Origin: Pseudomonas asuensis
Lineage (GTDB): Bacteria > Pseudomonadota > Gammaproteobacteria > Pseudomonadales > Pseudomonadaceae
Reading direction: 5' to 3'
DNA length: 64,000 nucleotides
Assembly: GCF_014646755.1 (NCBI RefSeq)
Contig: NZ_BMNW01000014.1
Span: 1-64,000, forward strand
A program made the translations under genes and the position numbers. The notes under the pieces were generated by a model. The model saw only the letters and a program-made list of their open reading frames with translations. It did no database searches and had not been told where the DNA came from. Positions 48,628 to 56,948 of the stretch are shown piece by piece; the stretch's first letter is position 1, and each line of letters begins with the position of its first letter.

Positions 48628-51204
48628 ATGACGCAAGTCACGGTGAAAGAACTGGCCCAAACGGTCAATACACCGGTTGAACGCCTGCTGCAACAAATGC
48701 AGGAAGCGGGTCTGTCCCATAGCAGTGCAGACCAGGTTGTAACCGACACTGAAAAGCAAAAACTGCTGTCTCATCTGAAAGGAAACACCAAGCTGGACGA
48801 ACCGCGTAAAATAACGCTCCAGCGCAAGACTCAAACGACGTTGAAAGTGTCTGGAAGCAAGACAGTTAATGTCGAAGTCCGCAAAAAGAAGACATATGTC
48901 AAGCAAAGCCCTGACGAGTTGGCGGTAGAACAGCAACGTGAGGCTGAAGAGGCTGCACGTCTGAAGGCTGAAGAAGAAGCTCGTCAGCGAGTAGAGGAAG
49001 AGATTCGCTTGAAGGCCGAAGAAGAGGCTCGTCTTAACGCTGAAGAGGAAGCTCGTCAGCAGGCTGCTGCCAAGGCCGCTCAAGAGGCGGCAGAAGCGGC
49101 TGCGAAAGCCGCTACAGAAACCAAGTCCGAGGAAGTAGTGGAAGAAGTGGTTGCAAATAAAACAGCGCCGGCAGCACCGGCAGCTGTATCTGATGAGCGC
49201 AAGCGCGAAGAAGTGCGTCGTCCCCCAGCTGCCCCTGTAGCCGGCAAACGGGATGACGATGAGCGTCGCGATCGCAAACATGCACAGCATCGTCCTTCTT
49301 TGAAGGAGAAGGACAAGGTTAGTACCCCGCGCGTTGTTCGCACCGCAGGTGAGGACGAAGATGATGGTTTTGGCGGTCGTCGTGGCGGTCGAAACAAGTC
49401 CAAGCTTAAAAAACGTAATCAGCATGGCTTCCAGAACCCTACGGGTCCAGTCGTTCGTGAAGTAGCTCTGGGTGAGACAATTACTGTTGCTGAATTGGCG
49501 CAGCAAATGTCCGTCAAGGCTGCTGAAGTTATCAAGTTCATGTTCAAGATGGGTTCTCCCGCCACTATCAACCAAGTGCTGGATCGTGAAACAGCACAGC
49601 TAGTAGCTGAAGACTTTGGTCATAAGGTCAAGTTAGTCAGCGAAAACGCACTGGAAGAGCAACTGGCAGAGTCGCTCAAGTTTGAAGGCGAAGAAGTTCA
49701 CCGCGCACCCGTGGTAACGGTCATGGGTCACGTTGACCATGGTAAGACCTCTTTGCTGGATTACATCCGTCGCGCCAAGGTTGCAGCAGGCGAAGCGGGT
49801 GGCATTACCCAACATATTGGCGCTTACCATGTAAATACGGATCGTGGCATGGTGACGTTCTTGGATACCCCTGGTCACGCAGCCTTTACAGCTATGCGTG
49901 CCCGTGGTGCTCAAGCAACCGATATTGTTATTCTGGTTGTAGCGGCCGATGACGGTGTCATGCCACAGACAGAAGAAGCTATCCAGCACGCCAAGGCTGC
50001 TGGTGTGCCGATCGTTGTTGCAGTGAACAAGATCGACAAGCCTGATGCAGATCCGGACCGTGTTAAACATGATCTGGCTGGGCGTGACGTTATCCCGGAA
50101 GAGTGGGGCGGTGATACTCAGTTTGTTCATGTATCTGCCAAAGCAGGTACTGGCGTTGATGAGCTGTTAGAAGCGATTCTTCTGCAGGCTGAAGTTCTTG
50201 AGTTGACTGCAACACCTTCAGCTCCAGGCCGTGGTGTCGTAATTGAGTCGCGCCTTGATAAGGGTCGCGGGCCGGTTGCTACTGTTCTGGTGCAAAACGG
50301 TACTCTGCGCCAGGGTGATATGGCTCTGGTCGGTGTTAACTTCGGTCGTATCCGTGCCATGCTCGATGAGAATGGCAAGCCGATCAAAGAGGCTGGTCCA
50401 TCCATCCCCGTCGAAATTCTTGGCTTGGATGGTACGCCGGATGCCGGTGATGAGCTGACTGTTCTGACCGATGAGAAAAAAGCACGTGAAGTTGCCTTGT
50501 TCCGTCAGGGTAAGTTCCGTGAGGTCAAGCTGGCGCGTGCTCAGGCAGGCAAGCTCGAAAATATTTTCGAAAACATGGGCCAGGACGAGAAAAAGACGCT
50601 TAACATCGTTCTCAAGTCCGATGTACGCGGTTCTCTAGAAGCTCTGCAAAGCTCGCTCAGTGGTCTGGGTAACGATGAAGTCCAGGTGCGTGTTGTTGCG
50701 GGTGGTGTAGGCGGTATCACTGAAAGTGATGCGAACCTAGCGCTGGCTTCTAATGCAGTTCTCTTCGGCTTTAACGTTCGTGCCGATGCTGGTGCTCGTA
50801 AGATCATTGAGCAGGAAGGTTTGGATCTACGTTATTACAACGTGATCTACGACATTATCGAAGATGTTAAGAAAGCGCTAACGGGTATGCTGGGCAGTGA
50901 TGTTCGCGAGAATATTCTGGGCATTGCAGAAGTTCGTGACGTCTTCCGTTCGCCGAAGTTTGGCGCTGTTGCAGGCTGTATGGTTGTTGAAGGCATGGTC
51001 CATCGCAATCGTCCGATTCGTGTTCTACGTGAAGATATTGTGATCTTTGAAGGTGAACTCGAATCTCTGCGTCGCTTCAAAGATGACGTGGCTGAAGTTC
51101 GTGCCGGCATGGAGTGCGGTATCGGTGTGAAGAGCTATAACGACGTTAAGGTCGGCGACAAGATCGAAGTTTTCGAGAAGGTCGAAGTAGCGCGCTCGCT
51201 GTAA
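48628..51204 (+). CDS. infB: Translation initiation factor IF-2
   Basis: IF2 is the GTPase that places fMet-tRNA on the 30S subunit. The product is 858 residues. The N-terminal part has a small domain (residues 1–50) and then a long charged region rich in Glu, Ala, Lys and Arg (about residues 90–270), low in complexity. The G domain begins with the P-loop GHVDHGKT near residue 367, with G3 DTPGH and G4 NKID. Domains II–IV follow, ending in the initiator-tRNA-binding C2 part. It is cotranscribed with nusA (26-base gap). Confidence 0.98.
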   Translation: MTQVTVKELAQTVNTPVERLLQQMQEAGLSHSSADQVVTDTEKQKLLSHLKGNTKLDEPRKITLQRKTQTTLKVSGSKTVNVEVRKKKTYVKQSPDELAVEQQREAEEAARLKAEEEARQRVEEEIRLKAEEEARLNAEEEARQQAAAKAAQEAAEAAAKAATETKSEEVVEEVVANKTAPAAPAAVSDERKREEVRRPPAAPVAGKRDDDERRDRKHAQHRPSLKEKDKVSTPRVVRTAGEDEDDGFGGRRGGRNKSKLKKRNQHGFQNPTGPVVREVALGETITVAELAQQMSVKAAEVIKFMFKMGSPATINQVLDRETAQLVAEDFGHKVKLVSENALEEQLAESLKFEGEEVHRAPVVTVMGHVDHGKTSLLDYIRRAKVAAGEAGGITQHIGAYHVNTDRGMVTFLDTPGHAAFTAMRARGAQATDIVILVVAADDGVMPQTEEAIQHAKAAGVPIVVAVNKIDKPDADPDRVKHDLAGRDVIPEEWGGDTQFVHVSAKAGTGVDELLEAILLQAEVLELTATPSAPGRGVVIESRLDKGRGPVATVLVQNGTLRQGDMALVGVNFGRIRAMLDENGKPIKEAGPSIPVEILGLDGTPDAGDELTVLTDEKKAREVALFRQGKFREVKLARAQAGKLENIFENMGQDEKKTLNIVLKSDVRGSLEALQSSLSGLGNDEVQVRVVAGGVGGITESDANLALASNAVLFGFNVRADAGARKIIEQEGLDLRYYNVIYDIIEDVKKALTGMLGSDVRENILGIAEVRDVFRSPKFGAVAGCMVVEGMVHRNRPIRVLREDIVIFEGELESLRRFKDDVAEVRAGMECGIGVKSYNDVKVGDKIEVFEKVEVARSL

Positions 51205-51226
51205 TTCACGCAAGCGAAAAGCCAGG

Positions 51227-51268
51227 AGCTGGAAGTTGTCGGAAGACAGCTTCCAGCTTCGTCTTTTT
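51227..51268 (+). terminator. Hairpin/terminator between infB and rbfA
   Basis: A 14-bp stem with one G·T pair (51227–51240 with 51245–51258) closes a GGAA tetraloop and is followed by TCGTCTTTTT. Partial termination would lower expression of rbfA–truB relative to infB. Confidence 0.8.
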
Positions 51269-51298
51269 AACAGCACCTGGCTTTAAGAGAGAGCGAAG

Positions 51299-51679
51299 AT
51301 GGCTAAAGAATACACTCGTACTCAGCGCATCGGCGATCAGATGCAGCGTGAGTTAGCGCTTTTGATTCAGCGGGAAATTAAAGATCCTCGCCTGGGCTTG
51401 GTAACGATTACTGACGTCAATGTGGCGCGTGATCTTTCCCATGCCAAAGTATTTATCACTGTTTTGGGTAAAGATTCGTCTGAGGATATTGCCCAGAACT
51501 TAGGGATTTTGAATGAAGCCTCCGGCTTTTTGCGTCAGCAGTTAGGACGCGCAATGAAGCTTAGGACGATCCCGCAAATGCGCTTTCATTATGATGAGAG
51601 CATCCGTCGCGGAGCAGAACTGTCTGCATTGATCGAGCGTGCAGTATCTGAAGACCGTCGTCACGAGGGTGGAGAGTAA
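51299..51679 (+). CDS. rbfA: Ribosome-binding factor A
   Basis: RbfA binds immature 30S particles and is needed for 16S rRNA processing and cold adaptation. The 126-residue product is a KH-type protein with [20 protein letters not shown] at the start, [20 protein letters not shown] near residues 28–47, and the C-terminal [20 protein letters not shown]. It starts 30 bases after the terminator hairpin, with AGAGAGCGAAG as ribosome binding site; truB begins two bases after its stop. Confidence 0.97.
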   Translation: MAKEYTRTQRIGDQMQRELALLIQREIKDPRLGLVTITDVNVARDLSHAKVFITVLGKDSSEDIAQNLGILNEASGFLRQQLGRAMKLRTIPQMRFHYDESIRRGAELSALIERAVSEDRRHEGGE

Positions 51680-51681
51680 GC

Positions 51682-52596
51682 GTGGCCCAAGTGAAACGAA
51701 TCCGTCGATCGGTTAACGGTATTCTGGTACTCGACAAGCCGCGTGGACTAACCTCTAATGCGGCGCTGCAAAAGGTACGCTGGTTGCTTAATGCTGAAAA
51801 AGCTGGACATACCGGTAGCCTTGATCCATTGGCGACGGGTGTTTTGCCGTTGTGCTTTGGTGAAGCAACAAAGTTTTCGCAATATCTGTTGGATGCCGAT
51901 AAAGGCTATGAAACAGTCATGCAACTAGGTGTCACCACAACGACAGGTGATGCAGAGGGAGAGATTGTTGACCGCCGAGAGGTAAGTCTTGACGCCTCGG
52001 CTTTAGAGGCAGTGTTACCTGCCTTCCGTGGTGATATCCTTCAGATTCCACCTATGTATTCTGCCCTTAAGCGAGACGGTAAGCCGCTCTATAAGTTGGC
52101 TCGGGCAGGTGAGGTCGTGGAGCGGGAACCGCGTTCTGTTACTATTAGCAGCCTTGAGCTACTGGCGCTGACAACAGATCGCGCTACACTCGATGTGCAT
52201 TGCAGCAAGGGCACCTATATTCGATCTTTGGTCGAAGACCTGGGGCAAGCGCTTGGTTGCGGTGCCCATGTGGCTGAGCTACGCAGAACCCAGGCAGGGC
52301 CTTTTGCCTTGGCTCAGTCCGTAAGTCTTGAGGCGCTGGAGAAGGCGCACGAAGAAGGTGGTGCAGAAGCACTCGATGCTTTCCTGCTTCCAGTTGACAG
52401 TGGTTTGGAGCATTGGCCGCTGTTACAACTGACCGAGCACACGGCTTTTTACTGGCTGCATGGACAGCCGGTAAGAGCAGCTAACGCACCCAAATTTGGC
52501 TGGATGCGGGTACAGGATAATGAAGGTCGCTTTATCGGTATCGGTGAAGTGACTGACGATGGACGTATTGCGCCTCGTCGTTTGGTTCGGTCGTAA
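51682..52596 (+). CDS. truB: tRNA pseudouridine-55 synthase TruB
   Basis: TruB makes the universal pseudouridine 55 in the tRNA T loop. The 304-residue product begins with GTG at 51682. The catalytic Asp is Asp48 in [16 protein letters not shown], and other family motifs are [14 protein letters not shown] near residue 13 and [15 protein letters not shown] near residue 173. The C-terminal PUA-like portion is present. It is tightly linked to rbfA. Confidence 0.97.
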   Translation: MAQVKRIRRSVNGILVLDKPRGLTSNAALQKVRWLLNAEKAGHTGSLDPLATGVLPLCFGEATKFSQYLLDADKGYETVMQLGVTTTTGDAEGEIVDRREVSLDASALEAVLPAFRGDILQIPPMYSALKRDGKPLYKLARAGEVVEREPRSVTISSLELLALTTDRATLDVHCSKGTYIRSLVEDLGQALGCGAHVAELRRTQAGPFALAQSVSLEALEKAHEEGGAEALDAFLLPVDSGLEHWPLLQLTEHTAFYWLHGQPVRAANAPKFGWMRVQDNEGRFIGIGEVTDDGRIAPRRLVRS

Positions 52597-52648
52597 GACT
52601 GATGCGAGGGTGGCTGTTAATAGGCACGGTCATTCCTCTTCTCTAACA

Positions 52649-52665
52649 CGAGGGTAATTCCCTCG
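52649..52665 (+). promoter_or_regulatory. Hairpin in the rpsO leader
   Basis: CGAGGG-TAATT-CCCTCG forms a perfect hairpin, extendable by an AACA/TGTT pairing outside it, ending about 25 bases before the rpsO ATG. It could be the S15 autoregulation site, but I cannot show that. Confidence 0.4.
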
Positions 52666-52690
52666 GCCTGTTATATCTAGGAGCCCTATC

Positions 52691-52960
52691 ATGGCACTTA
52701 GCGTTGAAGAAAAAGCCCAGATCGTAACTGAGTACAAGCGCGCCGAAGGCGACACTGGTTCTCCTGAAGTACAAGTTGCTCTGCTGTCTGCCAACATTGA
52801 CAAACTGCAGGGTCACTTCAAGGCCAACAATAAGGATCACCACAGCCGCCGTGGTCTGATCCGTATGGTTAACCAGCGTCGTAAGCTGCTGGACTACCTG
52901 AAGGCCAAGGACACTACTCGTTATAGTGACCTGATCAGCCGTCTGGGCCTGCGTCGTTGA
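52691..52960 (+). CDS. rpsO: 30S ribosomal protein uS15
   Basis: uS15 is a primary 16S rRNA-binding protein of the central domain. The product is 89 residues with [17 protein letters not shown] near residue 21 and [22 protein letters not shown] in the C-terminal half, the three-way-junction binding surface. A CTAGGAGCC ribosome binding site precedes it. A strong hairpin lies between rpsO and pnp. Confidence 0.98.
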   Translation: MALSVEEKAQIVTEYKRAEGDTGSPEVQVALLSANIDKLQGHFKANNKDHHSRRGLIRMVNQRRKLLDYLKAKDTTRYSDLISRLGLRR

Positions 52961-52989
52961 TCACGATGCAAGCTGGACGCTAGTCGCTT

Positions 52990-53028
52990 AAAAGCTGGGA
53001 GTCGGTTATGCCGATTTCCAGCTTTTTT
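52990..53028 (+). terminator. Terminator/processing hairpin between rpsO and pnp
   Basis: AAAAGCTGG at 52990–52998 pairs with CCAGCTTTT (53018–53026), with an inner TCGG/CCGA stem, and is followed by Ts. In E. coli the same gap carries a terminator and RNase III sites used for PNPase autoregulation. Confidence 0.85.
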
Positions 53029-53113
53029 GCTTCATGCGTCCCTGAGATCGCGCCGGGTCCGATACCCTGCCGCTCTCAAGATTTCCCCAAGGGCAATACA
53101 AGAAGGAAATACT

Positions 53114-55219
53114 GTGAATCCAGTAATCAAGACATTTAAGTTTGGTCAGCAGACCGTAACACTGGAGACGGGCCGCATTGCGCGCCAGGCCAGTGGTGCA
53201 GTACTCGTTAGCACTGAAGACGTTAGTGTTCTAGTAACTGTTGTGGGCGCCAAGTCTCCAGCAGAAGGCCGTGACTTTTTCCCGCTGTCTGTCCATTATC
53301 AGGAAAAGACCTATGCCGCAGGCCGCATTCCTGGTGGCTACTTCAAGCGTGAAGGCCGTCCGAGCGAAAAAGAGACACTGACCTCTCGTTTGATCGACCG
53401 TCCAATCCGTCCGCTGTTTCCAGAAGGCTTCATGAACGAAGTGCAGGTTGTCTGCACTGTCGTTTCGACAAATAAGAAGTCTGATCCAGATATCGCTGCC
53501 ATGATTGGTACATCTGCCGCTCTGGCTATTTCTGGTATTCCATTTGCGGGCCCTATTGGCGCTGCTCGTGTTGGTTTCCACCCAGAACTAGGCTACATCA
53601 TCAACCCAAGCTTTGAGCAGCTTCAAAGCTCCAGCCTGGACATGGTTGTAGCAGGTACTTCTGATGCCGTTCTAATGGTTGAATCTGAAGCTGATGAGCT
53701 GACAGAGGACCAGATGCTGGGCGCTGTGCTGTTTGCACATGAAGAGTTCCAAGTTGTAATCGAGGCAGTCAAGGAACTTGCTGCTGAAGTAGGCAAGCCT
53801 ACTTGGGATTGGCAAGCTCCTGTTGAAAATACTACGCTGGTTAACCAGTTGCGCGCCGAGTTTGGTGAAGCCATTTCGCAGGCTTATACCATTACTGTCA
53901 AACAGGACCGCTATGCGGCGCTGGGTGAGCTGCGTGATCAAGCTGTTGCCAAGTTTGCTGGCGAAGAAGAAGGTCAGTACAGCGCTGCTGAGATCAAAGA
54001 GATTTTTGGCCTGCTGGAGTACCGCACTGTTCGTGAGAACATTGTAGATGGTAAGCCACGTATCGATGGCCGTGACACCCGTACTGTTCGTCCGCTGAAT
54101 ATTGAAGTGGGTGTCTTGAGCAAGACTCACGGCTCCGCTTTATTCACGCGTGGTGAAACACAGGCGCTGGTGGCAACTACCCTGGGTACTGCCCGTGATG
54201 CTCAAATCCTCGATATGCTAGAAGGGGAGCGTCGTGACACCTTTATGCTGCACTATAACTTCCCACCCTTCTCCGTAGGAGAGTGTGGGCGTATGGGCAG
54301 CCCAGGCCGTCGTGAGATTGGTCACGGCCGTTTGGCACGCCGTGGTGTTCAGGCCATGCTGCCGTCTCAGGAAGAGTTCCCCTACAGCATCCGTGTGGTG
54401 TCTGAAATTACTGAATCCAACGGCTCTAGCTCCATGGCTTCCGTATGCGGTGCTTCGCTGGCCCTGATGGATGCAGGCGTTCCTGTTCGCGCTCCGGTTG
54501 CTGGCGTTGCGATGGGTCTGGTGAAAGAGGGTGACAGGTTTGCTGTCCTAACCGATATCCTGGGTGATGAAGATCACCTTGGCGATATGGACTTTAAGGT
54601 GGCCGGTACTGATAAGGGTGTTACTGCTCTGCAGATGGACATCAAGATCAACGGTATTACCGAAGAGATCATGGAAGTCGCGCTGGCTCAGGCTTTAGAG
54701 GCTCGCCTCAATATCCTGTCCCAGATGAATCAGGTCATCGCCAAGCCGCGTGCAGAGTTGTCAGCTAATGCACCGACTATGATCGCTATGAAGATCGAGC
54801 CGGACAAGATTCGCGATGTCATCGGTAAGGGTGGCGCTGTTATCCGTGCAATCTGTGAAGAAACCAAGGCTTCGATTGATATCGAAGATGATGGCAGTGT
54901 GAAGATTTACGGTGAAACCCGTGAAGCGGCTGAGGCTGCCAAGCAGCGCGTCTTGGGCATTACTGCAGAAGCTGAGATTGGTAAGATTTACGTAGGTAAA
55001 GTCGAGCGTATCGTGGACTTCGGTGCTTTCGTAAATATCCTGCCTGGTAAGGATGGCCTGGTACATATCTCCCAAATCAGTGATCAGCGCATCGAGAAAG
55101 TTTCTGATGTACTGAAAGAAGGTCAGGAAATAAAGGTACTGGTACTGGACGTGGATAACCGTGGCCGTATCAAGCTATCCATCAAGGACGTAGCAGCAGC
55201 TGAAGCTTCTGGCACCTGA
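53114..55219 (+). CDS. pnp: Polynucleotide phosphorylase
   Basis: PNPase is the phosphorolytic 3'–5' exoribonuclease of the degradosome. The product is 701 residues from the GTG at 53114, after AAGAAGGAA. A longer frame to 53027 runs back into the rpsO terminator and was rejected. Two RNase PH-like domains are seen (first [20 protein letters not shown]; second with [20 protein letters not shown] and the catalytic Asp-rich [11 protein letters not shown]). A KH domain follows with [12 protein letters not shown] near residue 570, and then an S1 domain ([21 protein letters not shown]). Confidence 0.98.
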   Translation: MNPVIKTFKFGQQTVTLETGRIARQASGAVLVSTEDVSVLVTVVGAKSPAEGRDFFPLSVHYQEKTYAAGRIPGGYFKREGRPSEKETLTSRLIDRPIRPLFPEGFMNEVQVVCTVVSTNKKSDPDIAAMIGTSAALAISGIPFAGPIGAARVGFHPELGYIINPSFEQLQSSSLDMVVAGTSDAVLMVESEADELTEDQMLGAVLFAHEEFQVVIEAVKELAAEVGKPTWDWQAPVENTTLVNQLRAEFGEAISQAYTITVKQDRYAALGELRDQAVAKFAGEEEGQYSAAEIKEIFGLLEYRTVRENIVDGKPRIDGRDTRTVRPLNIEVGVLSKTHGSALFTRGETQALVATTLGTARDAQILDMLEGERRDTFMLHYNFPPFSVGECGRMGSPGRREIGHGRLARRGVQAMLPSQEEFPYSIRVVSEITESNGSSSMASVCGASLALMDAGVPVRAPVAGVAMGLVKEGDRFAVLTDILGDEDHLGDMDFKVAGTDKGVTALQMDIKINGITEEIMEVALAQALEARLNILSQMNQVIAKPRAELSANAPTMIAMKIEPDKIRDVIGKGGAVIRAICEETKASIDIEDDGSVKIYGETREAAEAAKQRVLGITAEAEIGKIYVGKVERIVDFGAFVNILPGKDGLVHISQISDQRIEKVSDVLKEGQEIKVLVLDVDNRGRIKLSIKDVAAAEASGT

Positions 55220-55233
55220 TAGATAGTGGTTAA

Positions 55234-55260
55234 GAGCCCAGCTTTTGCTGGGCTTTTTTA
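55234..55260 (+). terminator. Intrinsic terminator after pnp
   Basis: AGCCCAGC at 55235–55242 pairs with GCTGGGCT at 55247–55254 around a TTTT loop, followed by five more Ts. Confidence 0.92.
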
Positions 55261-55269
55261 TGCCTCTAA

Positions 55270-55318
55270 TTCATGCAACTTGCATGTATTGCATGAACGA
55301 TTTATTGCAATGTGCAAT
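55270..55318. promoter_or_regulatory. Inverted repeats upstream of a sigma-54 promoter (candidate activator sites)
   Basis: TTCATGCAA at 55270–55278 and TTGCATGAA at 55289–55297 form a perfect 9-bp inverted repeat with a 10-base spacer. ATTGCA-ATG-TGCAAT at 55304–55318 is a second. They lie 65–115 bases upstream of the -24/-12 element, a distance usual for bacterial enhancer-binding proteins. The activator is not identifiable. Confidence 0.5.
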
Positions 55319-55381
55319 TAACGTGAAAATCATAATATATATAACTGCTTGAAAAGTAAGGAATTTTTTTAATATCTAACT

Positions 55382-55396
55382 TGGCATGCTGATTGC
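55382..55396 (+). promoter_or_regulatory. Sigma-54 (-24/-12) promoter of the BON-domain gene
   Basis: TGGCAT-N5-TTGC matches the RpoN consensus TGGCAC-N5-TTGCA, including the invariant GG and GC with correct spacing. It is about 60 bases upstream of the start codon. No good sigma-70 promoter is visible in the same gap. Confidence 0.7.
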
Positions 55397-55453
55397 GATC
55401 ATGATTAGTGCTAACGCCAGGATACGGCGTACACCCAAAACAGGAGTCACATT

Positions 55454-55816
55454 ATGAAGAAGACTTTCAGCCAATTTGCTTTTGCCGCCGCTGCTGTTAC
55501 TGCTCTGAGCATGCCGCTTGCTGGAGGCGCATTTGCTGCCACGAACAATCAAACGATGACCCTGGCTGCCAATGACAGTGTAGAGCAGGCAGAAGAAACA
55601 GTTTCCGACACATGGATTACTGGAAAAGTGAAATCTTCTTTCCTTGCGGATGATCATATCAAAGGGACTGACATCAAAGTTGAGACCAACAAGGGTGTGG
55701 TTTCTCTGTCGGGTACCGTGTCAACAGATGCTCAGCGTGAGTTGGCTGTTGAAAAAGCAAAGAACATCAAAGGTGTTAAAGCCGTATCGGCCGATGGCTT
55801 GAAATCGGCCGAGTAA
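55454..55816 (+). CDS. BON-domain periplasmic protein (OsmY-like)
   Basis: This 120-residue protein has a Sec signal peptide, with cleavage likely after GGAFA near residue 28, so the mature protein should be periplasmic. A single BON domain fills residues about 50–118 (DTWITGKVKSSFLADDHIKG, then VVSLSGTVSTDAQRELAVEKAKNI), a fold thought to bind phospholipid surfaces. E. coli OsmY has two such domains; here only one. It stands after pnp as in other pseudomonads and is read from the sigma-54-type promoter described above. An osmotic or envelope stress role is inferred. Confidence 0.88.
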   Translation: MKKTFSQFAFAAAAVTALSMPLAGGAFAATNNQTMTLAANDSVEQAEETVSDTWITGKVKSSFLADDHIKGTDIKVETNKGVVSLSGTVSTDAQRELAVEKAKNIKGVKAVSADGLKSAE

Positions 55817-55817
55817 C

Positions 55818-55852
55818 CTAAAGGTGGCGAGCTACAAGCTCGCCACCTTTAG
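55818..55852. terminator. Perfect hairpin between the BON gene and the DUF2383 gene
   Basis: A 16-bp perfect stem (55818–55833 with 55837–55852) closes a three-base loop directly after the BON gene stop. The T tract is only three long, so it may attenuate or stabilise the transcript rather than end it. Confidence 0.7.
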
Positions 55853-55871
55853 TATTGATGAGGTAGTCGCC

Positions 55872-56315
55872 ATGTCTGGAAAAGCAGATGCTTTTGAGGA
55901 TCTGATAGAAGTTTCTCGTAATGGCAGAGCATTCTATGAGTCGGCAATCAATGCTGTAAGCAGTCCTCAACTCAAAGCCTTATTCTCGGAAATGGCTCAA
56001 ATGAAGGCGGGGTTGGTTATCCTATTAAGCAGTCAAACGTCTCTTCATGGTAGGCAGCCTGCTAATGACAGCCGCTTTGTAAGTTCTTTTAAGGAGCTTT
56101 ATGAGCAGGCCCACGCCGCCTTGTTAGAAACGAGCGACACCGCTTACATTCAGGCTTTAGAAGAGTCAGAGGACCAGCTCTTACACCTTCTGGAGCAGGC
56201 GATACATGACGCTCCAGAGCTAGAAGCTCAGCCACTCGTTCAAGGGCAATTGCAAAAAGCCAAGTTATGCCACGACCATCTGCTTGAGCTTAAGCTGCGC
56301 CTTAATGTGGCGTGA
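55872..56315 (+). CDS. DUF2383 (PA2169-type) four-helix-bundle protein
   Basis: This 147-residue cytoplasmic protein has no signal peptide and is almost entirely helical. FEDLIEVSRNGRAFYESAI near residue 8 and repeated Glu-rich helices resemble the DUF2383/PA2169 family, a ferritin-like fold of unknown function. The ATG at 55872 is preceded by GATGAGG; an earlier GTG at 55824 lies inside the preceding hairpin and was rejected. It follows the BON gene by 55 bases and may be its operon partner, separated by the hairpin. Confidence 0.72.
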   Translation: MSGKADAFEDLIEVSRNGRAFYESAINAVSSPQLKALFSEMAQMKAGLVILLSSQTSLHGRQPANDSRFVSSFKELYEQAHAALLETSDTAYIQALEESEDQLLHLLEQAIHDAPELEAQPLVQGQLQKAKLCHDHLLELKLRLNVA

Positions 56316-56325
56316 TCGCTAGCCT

Positions 56326-56637
56326 TCACTGGCCTCGTTTGCTTTGAATACTGTGAAGGCGGTTACCCCGAAAGGTTAAGTAGTAATACATACCGTTCCA
56401 TGGGCCATATATCCATTCTTCGACCCTAACTTCGCTACGTCCCCCATACCTATCACTGATCTCAACGTAACCTAAATTCGCACGGCTGCTGGGTTTTCCA
56501 CATTTACGATGGATTTCACTGATATGGTCATGTGTATTAATGAGCTGACTGCCGCATCTTAAAGATTCTGCTTGAGTCGGCCACGCTATAACAATAAGGG
56601 TAATGAAGGTCCAGGCTTTGATAACGTTATAAGGCAT
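56326..56637 (-). CDS. DUF2845 secreted protein, copy 1
   Basis: This 103-residue protein has a signal peptide (cleavage likely after TQA near residue 23) and the small DUF2845 domain. It has LRCGSQLI and HRKCGKPS with two Cys that may form a disulfide in the periplasm, then VEEWIYGPWNGMYYYLTF. It is a tandem paralogue of the next gene, eight bases apart. Function is unknown. Confidence 0.78.
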   Translation of the reverse strand: MPYNVIKAWTFITLIVIAWPTQAESLRCGSQLINTHDHISEIHRKCGKPSSRANLGYVEISDRYGGRSEVRVEEWIYGPWNGMYYYLTFRGNRLHSIQSKRGQ

Positions 56638-56645
56638 AAAAGGCT

Positions 56646-56939
56646 TTAGTCCCGAGCGAATTCGATACTAACCAGCCGATTGGCTTCAAAAGTTAGTACA
56701 TAAGTACCGCCGTTTCGAGGACCGTAAACCCACTCTTCACGAGTAGATTCTCTGCGGCCGTAGTCACCTTGCATATAGCCTATAAAATCCCGATGGGCAG
56801 GCTCTCCGCATTTCTTTCGTACCTCGAAAGTACGATCGCCTTGGTTAATCAGACTGTTACCACACCTGAACGTATCAGCTAGGACGGCTAAGGGCGAGAG
56901 GGCTGCCAGCAAGGCTATTATTACTACTGTGTACTTCAT
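56646..56939 (-). CDS. DUF2845 secreted protein, copy 2
   Basis: This 97-residue protein has a signal peptide ending near VLA at residue 21. The domain repeats the copy 1 pattern: FRCGNSLI, VRKKCGEPAHRD, then REEWVYGPRNGGTYVLTFEANRL. Both Cys are conserved. It lies nine bases downstream of the DUF748 gene on the same strand, so the three are probably one transcription unit. Duplication and short spacing suggest a local gene doubling. Confidence 0.8.
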   Translation of the reverse strand: MKYTVVIIALLAALSPLAVLADTFRCGNSLINQGDRTFEVRKKCGEPAHRDFIGYMQGDYGRRESTREEWVYGPRNGGTYVLTFEANRLVSIEFARD

Positions 56940-56948
56940 AAGCGTTCC

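Noticed and set aside
48280-49575. 431-codon minus-strand open frame opposite nusA and infB
   Set aside because: It mirrors two strongly coding genes, has no ribosome binding site and no family features; codon bias on the other strand keeps it open.
55824-55871. GTG-initiated longer form of the DUF2383 protein
   Set aside because: The added codons encode the right half of a perfect 16-bp hairpin; the ATG at 55872 has its own GAGG ribosome binding site.
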